A program made the position numbers and the translations under genes. Source: a bacterium (GTDB lineage: Bacteria; Spirochaetota; JAHITG01). Taken from it: DNA of 12,011 nt. The notes beneath the pieces are model-generated. The model was given only the letters and a program-made list of their open reading frames with translations, made no database searches and had not been told where the DNA came from. Shown piece by piece: positions 1 through 7,202 of the stretch (its first letter is position 1; every line of letters starts with the position of its first letter). Where the stretch lies: positions 1-12,011 of the forward strand of contig JAQTRT010000065.1 of the NCBI GenBank assembly GCA_028711675.1. Direction: 5' to 3'.

Positions 1-1
1 C

Positions 2-2917
2 GAGAACTGGGACGGCAGGGGAGGCCAGATCGTAGGCAACGGCGTGGATAAGGGAGGTGCATCCCGCATCGGCCTGGCCACGAGTACGAACCTTATCACG
101 GGCTGGCAGAGATGGACCAATAATCCCATCATTGACAATAACCAGGGTTATGAACAGATCGACCCGCCGTACGGGTATAACGGCGGCTGCGAGGATCCCC
201 GTATCTTTAAAAAGGATGATACCTGGTATATCACTTATACCGGTTTTCACGGCGCTGTGGATACCTGTCTGGCCACGTCGCAGGACCTAATGAACTGGAC
301 CAAGAAAGGGCCCATTATCAGCAGCCGGAAGAACGGTGTGATCCTTCCCGTGAAATTGAACGGAAAATATTATATGTATTACGGCGATTCCGCGTTCTGG
401 GTGGCCTGGACAGAGAACGATGACCTGACCGGATGGCATGATGTGAACGGTGAAGTGACGCTTTTCACACCCGGTTACGCGGCCTTTGATTCCTGGTCCA
501 TGGAAACATCGGCACCCCTTATGCTCTGCGAGGACGGGATCCTGTTCCTGTATTTCGGCGTACGCGGCATCACATCCGCGGAACGGGATGTATGCACACC
601 GCATTTACCCGGAAGCGGGGGCGACGGAGTGGCCTCTGATGCCACAGGCATCTATTCCCTGGGCTGGGCCCTGACTTCCATGAACAATCCTTACACGGTC
701 CTGAAACGGGCTCACCGGCCTTTCCTGGCCTGCGAGAAGGATTATGAACTGGCCGGCCAGGTTTACGGCGCGCTCTTCGGCGAGAGCATCCTGCGCCAGG
801 TCGAGAAAAGGCCGGATAACAGGTTCAGGGAAAAATGGTATTTCCATTACGGCGGCGGGGACACCTACATGTGCGTGGCTACAGCCGAGAGCCCCACGAA
901 TAAAAAAGTACTGAAATATCATCTGCCGGTCATGACAAAACAGAATTCCGGTTTTGAATCCGCATCGGTTTCTGATCCGTCAGCCCTGTATGAGGCCGGA
1001 ACGATAAAAATGATCTATACGGCTTATGACGGGTTCCAGACGAGTCTGGGCAAGGCAGAGAGCCCTGATGGTTTTACATTCACGCGTCATCCTTCGCCTG
1101 TCCTCTCAGCCGGTACTAATGTATATGACCGCTACGGCGTGGATTCACCCGAGCTTTTCAGGAAAAGCGGACAATATTATATAACCTATAACGGCAGCGA
1201 TAACGGGGCTACGGCCGGCAACATCTGCCTGGCTTCCTCTCCGGACCTGATCAACTGGACACGGTACGGCGAGATCTTTCAGCCTTCCGGTTCCTGGTGC
1301 AGGAACAGTCCCGTGGAACACGGTGTGATCGTGCCGCAGAAAGTGAACAACAGGTGGGTCATGTATTTTGAAGGGAAGTCCGTTCCCTGGGAGAGCAGGA
1401 TCGGCGTCGCTTACTGCGATTCGGACGATATCACGGATCCAAACAACTGGTATGAACCTTCCGATCAGCCTGTCCTCTCGGCCCGTTCGGGTTATTTTGA
1501 CAGCCAGGGCCTGAGGCCGGCCGGAAGACCGATCATATCCAGCAATAAAATATTCCTTTTTTATAGCGGCTGGGCTGCTGACCACCGCATCATGATGGGC
1601 TGGGTGTCTTTTAACAGGAACGATCCGCTTGAAGTTGTTGAGCGGTGTGAAAAACATATAATCATGCCTACGGATGAATTCGAGGGGACACAGGAGATCG
1701 GTTCCGGGTCTATGGTCTTTATGAATAACATGGGTTATATCCATTACGGCGCGGGTAAAAAGAACATCGGCCTTGCCCTTGTGAACGACGTGCCGTATGC
1801 TTTCAATATCCAGGTTTCCACGAATACCAATTCATCCCCTGTGCCCGGTCCGGTTTCGGCCGGAACGCCCCGGTTCGTGGCAGGCCTGAAACTCGAAAGA
1901 TCGGGAAATAATAATACCATTTCCTGGTCCCCTGTTGTAAGGAATGAGGATAATTCCGTCCCTGCCACTACCAATGATATCGTGCACTCCTACAGGATCT
2001 ACCGGAGCGATTCCGCAGACGGGACCTGGTCCCTTCTCGGGCAACCGGCCGGCCTGTATTACCAGGATACACAGCCGCCCACAGGAACATATTATTACAA
2101 GGTCACGGCCTGCAACCGGTCCGGGAACGAAAGCCGGGCCTGGGCTGTCGTGGATTCTTCGGCGGAAAAGAATACTGTTGCCCTGCTTTATGATAACGAT
2201 CTGTTGAGGACCAGGATCACAGTGCCCTATGAAGCAAGCCGGTCCCTCTGGAAGGGACAGAACGATTACAAGGACGATCTTTATTTTTCTGTCTCCAGGG
2301 CACCGTCCCTGGAAAGAGGCAATGTTTTTTACTGTTATGACATCAAGGTTAAAAAATATTCGGATGACTCCCTTGTGGATAACTTTAAGACAGGATCTGA
2401 CCTGGATTACCTTTTTTATTATACCGTGAACGAATCCGGATATGTGGAAGATTCCAGGGTGCTCTCTGCGGAAGCGGAGAAATACCTGAAGATATTCCGT
2501 TTCAACAACGTGGAATGGGTCATCTGCGGCGGCTCTACCGATCCTACCGGCTGTTCCGTCAATGTCCGTGATAACCGTGTCACGCGGTTCGGACTCGGTT
2601 ACAGAGGCCCTTATACGGAATTCACCCTGACCCAGCTTGAGCCTAAAAAGGTCTTTACTCCCCTGGGTGATTATCCCCATAATGAAATGAAATTTTATTT
2701 CGCCAATCCCGAGAAAAAAAAGATCAGCTGCACGGTATATGATCTGAAAGGCCGTTTGCTCAGGGAACTGCCTGTAAAAATGCTGACGGACCTGGAGGGT
2801 TATTTTTCCTGGGACGGCAGGGACACGGACAAAAAGCTGTGCAGGAACGGCGTGTACATTTACCAGCTGGTCTATGGTGATAAGAGAATGAACGGAACGG
2901 TCATCCTGGCCAAATAA
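2..2917 (+). CDS. Secreted double beta-propeller glycosidase (GH130/GH43-like), 5'-partial
   Basis: The frame is open from the first bases of the window, so the true start and any signal peptide lie upstream; the GTG at 44 is unlikely to be the start. Residues here count from nt 2 (971 visible). Residues 1 to ~300 are a GH130-like propeller: the GGCEDPRI motif (Asp65 matches the GH130 catalytic Asp), a YYMYYGDSAFWVAWTENDD strand pair, a YSLG segment and a final FHYGGGDT strand, in the same order as in the GH130 protein at 6279-7175. Residues ~315-600 are a second propeller with VSDPSALYEAG, VDSPELF and RWVMYFEG blades; Ser382 replaces the catalytic Asp. Residues 621-971 are a tail made of an FN3-like domain, an unnamed domain and a FlgD-Ig-like end (NGVYIYQL then GTVILAK). 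It probably acts outside the cytoplasm on mannosides or related glycans. The substrate is not determinable from sequence, and a GH43/GH117-like function remains possible for the second propeller. Confidence 0.8.
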   Translation, partial: ENWDGRGGQIVGNGVDKGGASRIGLATSTNLITGWQRWTNNPIIDNNQGYEQIDPPYGYNGGCEDPRIFKKDDTWYITYTGFHGAVDTCLATSQDLMNWTKKGPIISSRKNGVILPVKLNGKYYMYYGDSAFWVAWTENDDLTGWHDVNGEVTLFTPGYAAFDSWSMETSAPLMLCEDGILFLYFGVRGITSAERDVCTPHLPGSGGDGVASDATGIYSLGWALTSMNNPYTVLKRAHRPFLACEKDYELAGQVYGALFGESILRQVEKRPDNRFREKWYFHYGGGDTYMCVATAESPTNKKVLKYHLPVMTKQNSGFESASVSDPSALYEAGTIKMIYTAYDGFQTSLGKAESPDGFTFTRHPSPVLSAGTNVYDRYGVDSPELFRKSGQYYITYNGSDNGATAGNICLASSPDLINWTRYGEIFQPSGSWCRNSPVEHGVIVPQKVNNRWVMYFEGKSVPWESRIGVAYCDSDDITDPNNWYEPSDQPVLSARSGYFDSQGLRPAGRPIISSNKIFLFYSGWAADHRIMMGWVSFNRNDPLEVVERCEKHIIMPTDEFEGTQEIGSGSMVFMNNMGYIHYGAGKKNIGLALVNDVPYAFNIQVSTNTNSSPVPGPVSAGTPRFVAGLKLERSGNNNTISWSPVVRNEDNSVPATTNDIVHSYRIYRSDSADGTWSLLGQPAGLYYQDTQPPTGTYYYKVTACNRSGNESRAWAVVDSSAEKNTVALLYDNDLLRTRITVPYEASRSLWKGQNDYKDDLYFSVSRAPSLERGNVFYCYDIKVKKYSDDSLVDNFKTGSDLDYLFYYTVNESGYVEDSRVLSAEAEKYLKIFRFNNVEWVICGGSTDPTGCSVNVRDNRVTRFGLGYRGPYTEFTLTQLEPKKVFTPLGDYPHNEMKFYFANPEKKKISCTVYDLKGRLLRELPVKMLTDLEGYFSWDGRDTDKKLCRNGVYIYQLVYGDKRMNGTVILAK

Positions 2918-2922
2918 GAGAG

Positions 2923-2943
2923 CGGGGCTGCGGTCTGGCCCCG
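2923..2943 (+). other. GC-rich hairpin after the double-propeller gene
   Basis: CGGGGC (2923-2928) pairs with GCCCCG (2938-2943) across a 9-nt loop, 6 bases after the stop codon. No T-tract follows, so it is not a standard intrinsic terminator. It may be a 3'-end stabilising or attenuating hairpin between two genes that could otherwise be co-transcribed. Confidence 0.35.
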
Positions 2944-3005
2944 GCATGAAAATCAGTTCCGGAACGGTACCCGGTATTGAAATATTCATTCAGAAGGAAG
3001 AGCAG

Positions 3006-6000
3006 ATGAGATTTTTTCTGATTTTTTTTATAACCTTTGGCTTGACGACAGAAATGCAGGCAGCCCCTTCGCATGTTCATTCCGATGCCGTGAGCAATTT
3101 CATTGCCGGTCTTGACCTTTCTGATAAATACATTCAGCAATCTTTTAAACAGTGTTTCCCCAATACCCTGGACACGACCATAACCCTGGAAGGCGATAAT
3201 ACGACTTATATCATAACCGGGGATATTAACGCCATGTGGGTGAGGGATTCCTGCGCCCAGGTCCATCCTTATATTTTTCTCAGCCGCAATGATAATAATC
3301 TGAAACGCGTCATCAACGGCACCATCCTGCGCCACATCAAACACATGAACATTGGCGATCCTTTCATCAATTCCTGGGAAGAAGGATACACCGTGCATGA
3401 GTATAAATATGAGCCGGACGGTCCGGCTTATTTCATCCGGATGTGCTGGCTTTACTGGAAGGTCTCCGGCGATACGTCCTGGACCAACGGCACAGGTTCG
3501 TTCGACTGCCATAACGCGTTCAACCGTATCCTGGATAAGCTCAGGCTGGAACAAACGAACCATACACCGTATACAGGCATGGTCTATAGCCTGTTCAGGC
3601 CCAGCGACGACAACTGTGTTTATCCCTACCTGGTACCGAGTAATATGTTCCTGGCTTCCACGCTCCCGAAGCTCAAGGAGATGTACCAGGCGTTCTGGCC
3701 TTCGGATACGGGAAATATTAACCGCTGCCAGCTCATCCGCGACACCATCATGAGCGGGCTTACCAATTTTGCCCTGTATGATCACCCGGTTTATGGGAAA
3801 ATATGGGCTTTTGAGGTTGACGGGAACGGCCAGTTCCTCCTCATCGATGACGCTAATGTCCCTTCCCTGCTTTCAGCTCCTTATATTGAGTTCTGTTCCA
3901 ATAACGACACGGTGTACCGGAACACGAGAAGGTTTCTCCTGAGCTCCTCGGACCCTTATTATTATTCCGGTTCGTTCGGCAGCGGTGTGGGAAGCTATCA
4001 TACGGCTCAGGTCGATTCCAGGAGAGCCTGGCCCATGTCCGTCATGATGCAGGCCTTTACTTCCGGGGATGATCAGGAGACAGCCCTCATGCTCGATTAC
4101 CTGAACAACATGGACGCAGGGACCCATTTCATGCACGAGGGTGTTTATGTGGATAATCCGGCCCAGTACTCAAGGTCCTGGTTTGCCTGGGCCAATACCC
4201 TTCTGGGCGAACTTGTCATGAGAAAGATACTCGGTCTTAATTTTTATCCCGGGGACGGCGTGTACCTTCGGCCGGTTCCGAATAACAGGCTCCAGTCCAT
4301 GGTCCTGACCAATTCCGTCTCTTTCGGTGATGTGAATAATATAAAAATTAGGATAACCGGCACAGGGCCCGGTATCCTGTCCGGTACCATCAATGCCGGA
4401 CCGGTCATTCCGGATGCGCAGAAAGGTATCAGGATTTCATCAGATCCTGCTGATATCAATATCAAGATGAAGACAAATCTGGTCATCCAGAAATCCGTAA
4501 ACCTGACCGGTTTCTTTAACCGGGACGGGATGAGCTGGGATTCCGCGAAAAATAACGGGAGCATTTCCGGGTCCGGTAATACCTCTTATGATGCCTTGTT
4601 TATCCCGGATATTCTATATTCTTCCTACAGCGGACTCCGGTTCAGTATGGGAAACAAGAGCGACGGCCAGAACAATGTCATCTCATCAGGCGGCCAGACC
4701 ATTACCCTGACGAATGTAAAAGCAGCCAAGCTCCATATCCTGGCCTCAGGTGTGAACGGCAGCCAGACAGGCGTATTCCGTATCAGGTACAGGGACAACA
4801 GTTATGAGGATATCCAGAAAAGCTTCACGGACTGGTGTTCCGATGAGCCGGCCTATGAGGAACATTCAGCTGTGGTCATGGGCCACAGACACGACAGCGG
4901 CAGTGACCAGGTCGTTAAATGCCATGTGTATGAATACGTCCTTTATTTGAATAAGAACAAGGCGCTTGCTTCCATCACACTGCCCGCCAATGCGGGCATG
5001 GTCATCCTTGCCATGAATATCTGTGATTTTATTCCGGACCAGCTTTCGGTTTCAACAAACAAGGTTCCCAAGTTCGTCATCGGGCTTGATCTGGAATCCG
5101 GTCCTTCCGGCCAGGTTTTGGTCTGGGATCCGATTGAACGGAACAGCGACAATTCGATCCTGGATAGTACGTCCCGGATACTTTTTTACCGTATCTATCA
5201 GAGTACAGATTTAAAAAATTGGGTCATTGTCGCTGAAAAGACCAATACATCCTGTCCGCTCAATACCTTTGGTCCGGGTTATTTTAAAGTTACAGCCCTG
5301 AATGCAGGATACCAGGAGGGGGATGCCTGGGCTTTCCTCAGTACCAGTACCAATCTGATCCTGACATACCGCGACAGTACGGACGACGCCTTGATGGTTA
5401 AGCTCATTCTCTCTCCCGGGATATACAGGAGTTTCTGCAGGGAGAATAATGCTCATCAGGATGACCTGTACCTGAAGGTTTCGGTTCAGGACCCGGACGA
5501 GGATTCTCTTTTTACCTATAAGATCAGTGCCCGGACATATTCCGCAGACACGGAGCTTGCCGAGACAGCTCTTCCTGTTCCCATGGACGCAATATTTTAT
5601 TTCAGGGTGGATCCTGTTACCGGTTATATCGAGGACACAACGGTCTCAAGCCCGGATGCGGGCAGATATATCAAGGTCTTCAGACATAACGGGATAGAGT
5701 GGGTATATTTCAGCGGCGCGGCGGACCCGGACAGCAACAGTGTGGCCGTGAAACCGGACCGCACCGGCCGGTACAGTATCAGGATGAAGAAAGTCAGTCC
5801 GGACGAGTTCACTCTGATGCAGATCGAGCCGAAGAAGATATTCACTCCGGCCGGTACAGAGCCCCATAACCGGATACGCTTTTATTTTGAGAACCCGCAG
5901 ATAAAAAAAGCCGGATGCAGGATCTTTACGGTAAAAGGCGGGTATATCAAGGATCTGGACATGACCATGAACAGCCTGACAGACGGCTATTTCAGCTGGA

Positions 6001-6104
6001 ACGGAAAGGACAAGGATGGACGTGAATGCGCCTCCGGAGTCTATGTTTACCAGCTGGAATGCGGCAATAAGATCATCAGCGGCACGATCATCCTGGCCCG
6101 GTAG
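3006..6104 (+). CDS. Secreted GH125 exo-alpha-1,6-mannosidase with multi-domain tail
   Basis: GH125 enzymes release alpha-1,6-linked mannose from non-reducing ends. The ATG at 3006 is chosen because it follows AGAAGGAAGAG and opens a signal peptide (MRFFLIFFITFG, likely cleavage near QA/AP at 19-20); the in-frame ATG at 2946 would add 20 non-signal residues. The catalytic domain is about residues 22-418 and carries the family signatures TGDINAMWVRDSCAQV, FRPSDDNC (Asp201/Asp202), VDGNGQFLLIDDANVPSLL, and MHEGVYVDNP (Glu378) followed by RSWFAWANTLLGELV. By family pattern, one of the SDD aspartates and Glu378 are the likely acid and base. Residues ~498-672 resemble a galactose-binding-like beta-sandwich often appended to glycosidases (GQTITL, ILASGVNGSQTG, SITLPANAG). 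Residues ~685-1032 repeat the tail of the preceding gene. At 1032 residues it is far longer than the usual ~430-residue single-domain GH125. It is probably co-transcribed with the gene ending 88 bp upstream. Confidence 0.93.
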   Translation: MRFFLIFFITFGLTTEMQAAPSHVHSDAVSNFIAGLDLSDKYIQQSFKQCFPNTLDTTITLEGDNTTYIITGDINAMWVRDSCAQVHPYIFLSRNDNNLKRVINGTILRHIKHMNIGDPFINSWEEGYTVHEYKYEPDGPAYFIRMCWLYWKVSGDTSWTNGTGSFDCHNAFNRILDKLRLEQTNHTPYTGMVYSLFRPSDDNCVYPYLVPSNMFLASTLPKLKEMYQAFWPSDTGNINRCQLIRDTIMSGLTNFALYDHPVYGKIWAFEVDGNGQFLLIDDANVPSLLSAPYIEFCSNNDTVYRNTRRFLLSSSDPYYYSGSFGSGVGSYHTAQVDSRRAWPMSVMMQAFTSGDDQETALMLDYLNNMDAGTHFMHEGVYVDNPAQYSRSWFAWANTLLGELVMRKILGLNFYPGDGVYLRPVPNNRLQSMVLTNSVSFGDVNNIKIRITGTGPGILSGTINAGPVIPDAQKGIRISSDPADINIKMKTNLVIQKSVNLTGFFNRDGMSWDSAKNNGSISGSGNTSYDALFIPDILYSSYSGLRFSMGNKSDGQNNVISSGGQTITLTNVKAAKLHILASGVNGSQTGVFRIRYRDNSYEDIQKSFTDWCSDEPAYEEHSAVVMGHRHDSGSDQVVKCHVYEYVLYLNKNKALASITLPANAGMVILAMNICDFIPDQLSVSTNKVPKFVIGLDLESGPSGQVLVWDPIERNSDNSILDSTSRILFYRIYQSTDLKNWVIVAEKTNTSCPLNTFGPGYFKVTALNAGYQEGDAWAFLSTSTNLILTYRDSTDDALMVKLILSPGIYRSFCRENNAHQDDLYLKVSVQDPDEDSLFTYKISARTYSADTELAETALPVPMDAIFYFRVDPVTGYIEDTTVSSPDAGRYIKVFRHNGIEWVYFSGAADPDSNSVAVKPDRTGRYSIRMKKVSPDEFTLMQIEPKKIFTPAGTEPHNRIRFYFENPQIKKAGCRIFTVKGGYIKDLDMTMNSLTDGYFSWNGKDKDGRECASGVYVYQLECGNKIISGTIILAR

Positions 6105-6131
6105 CTGACCGTAAACTGACAGGCGGGATTT

Positions 6132-6220
6132 ACAGGATTAAGAGGAAATAAATTAAGGATTCAGGATTATAAAATGGCTATTGATTCAATTTTTAATTCT
6201 TCTTATCCTGTTAATCCTGT
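6132..6220. repeat. Intergenic inverted repeat with ACAGGATTAA arms
   Basis: ACAGGATTAA at 6132-6141 is matched by its exact reverse complement TTAATCCTGT at 6211-6220, separated by 69 AT-rich bases. The right arm is preceded by another TATCCTG copy (6204-6210), so on the - strand the core ACAGGAT occurs twice in tandem. The same core recurs in the gaps at 9038-9044 and 11356-11375. It resembles short dispersed intergenic palindromic repeats, but it could equally form the end of the upstream transcript. No coding potential is seen here. Confidence 0.5.
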
Positions 6221-6262
6221 CGAAAGATTTTAATCTGTTGCCTTCCATGATACGATACAGAG

Positions 6263-6268
6263 AAGGAG
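6263..6268 (+). promoter_or_regulatory. Ribosome binding site for the cytoplasmic GH130 gene
   Basis: AAGGAG lies 10 bases before the ATG at 6279. It supports that start and a protein without a signal peptide. I see no convincing sigma-70 promoter in the 174-bp gap before it. Confidence 0.7.
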
Positions 6269-6278
6269 TATATAAATA

Positions 6279-7175
6279 ATGGAACTGAAAAGAATTGTAC
6301 GGTACCCGATCCTCAAACCTGTTAAATATCATGAATGGGAAAGGTCCTGTGTGTTCAACTGCGCTGCGGTTTATGACAACGGTCTGGTGCACATGATCTA
6401 CCGCGCCACCGATACAGATGATCCTGATTCCATCATCTCGTCCCTGGGCCATGCTGTCAGCACGGACGGGATCAATTTCTTCAGGATGGACAAACCGGTC
6501 TTTACCGGCCAGGGTCAGCAGGAAAAAGCGGGGTGCGAGGATCCGCGCATCACGAAGATCGGTAATGAGTATTTTATGGTATATGTCTCGTATTCGGGAA
6601 AATATACTTTAAAATGGAGCGATACAAAGATCTCCATGGCTTCAACAAAGGATTTCATCCGGTGGAAACGCTGGGGCACTATCCTGGATGAGCAGGATAA
6701 CAAGGATGCGGCGTTGTTCCCGGAAAAGATAAAGGGGAAATACGTCCTGCTGCACAGGAGGAAACCAAGTATATGGATCGCTTACTCGGACGATTTTCAT
6801 AACTGGAAAAGCCACCGGACCATTATGAAGCCCATTCCCGGTACCTGGGAATCGGAGAAGATCGGGATCGCAGGGCCGCCGCACAGGACTAAGAACGGCT
6901 GGCTTCTTTTTTACCACGGGGTTGATAAAAAAAAGGTTTACCGTCTTGGTGTCGTGCTCCTGGACCTGAAGAATCCTGAAAAGGTGCTTGTCCGCCAGAA
7001 GGAGCCCATCCTTTCTCCGGAACTGAGCTGGGAATTGAAGGGCGCCGTACCCAACGTGGTTTTCAGCTGCGGTTCAATTAAAATGAACGGCCAGTACCTG
7101 GTTTATTACGGAGGCGCAGACAAGGTCATCGGCGCAGCCGGCATCCCGGAAAAAGAGATCGATCAGTTTAAATAA
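6279..7175 (+). CDS. Cytoplasmic GH130 beta-mannoside phosphorylase or mannosidase
   Basis: This is a 298-residue single-domain five-bladed propeller with no signal peptide, so it acts in the cytoplasm. GH130 signatures run in order: WERSCVFNCAAVYDNG, MIYRATD, GHAVSTDGINF, GCEDPRITK (Asp88 is the expected catalytic acid), KDAALFPEKIKGKYVLLHRR, SIWIAYSDD, GWLLFYHGVD, YRLGVVLLDL, VPNVVFSCG and YYGGADKVIGAAG. The family splits beta-1,4- or beta-1,2-mannosides with phosphate, or by hydrolysis in one subgroup that lacks the phosphate-binding basic residues. Basic residues in the LLHRRKPS segment favour a phosphorylase, but I cannot verify each phosphate ligand, so the subfamily stays open. The next gene starts 27 bp downstream, which suggests co-transcription. 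A likely role is breaking imported mannosides into mannose-1-phosphate and a shorter sugar. Confidence 0.93.
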   Translation: MELKRIVRYPILKPVKYHEWERSCVFNCAAVYDNGLVHMIYRATDTDDPDSIISSLGHAVSTDGINFFRMDKPVFTGQGQQEKAGCEDPRITKIGNEYFMVYVSYSGKYTLKWSDTKISMASTKDFIRWKRWGTILDEQDNKDAALFPEKIKGKYVLLHRRKPSIWIAYSDDFHNWKSHRTIMKPIPGTWESEKIGIAGPPHRTKNGWLLFYHGVDKKKVYRLGVVLLDLKNPEKVLVRQKEPILSPELSWELKGAVPNVVFSCGSIKMNGQYLVYYGGADKVIGAAGIPEKEIDQFK

Positions 7176-7202
7176 AAATACTGTCTGCAAGGAATTCATG
7201 CC

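Noticed and set aside
44..46. GTG as start of the first gene
   Set aside because: The frame is open to the window edge and the GTG lies inside a propeller blade, so the gene continues upstream.
1832..2989. Long minus-strand open frame (385 codons) opposite the tail of the first gene
   Set aside because: The + strand encodes conserved domains over the same stretch, and the antisense translation shows no recognisable motif. It is a shadow of codon bias.
2946..3005. Upstream ATG as start of the GH125 gene
   Set aside because: It would bury the signal peptide 20 residues inside the protein, and the Shine-Dalgarno-like stretch sits before the ATG at 3006.
2901..3785. Minus-strand open frame (294 codons) opposite the GH125 start
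   Set aside because: It overlaps the highly conserved GH125 signatures on the + strand and shows no convincing domain of its own.
6168..6173. TATAAA as a -10 element for the GH130 gene
   Set aside because: No acceptable -35 lies 15-19 bases upstream; it is probably chance in an AT-rich gap.
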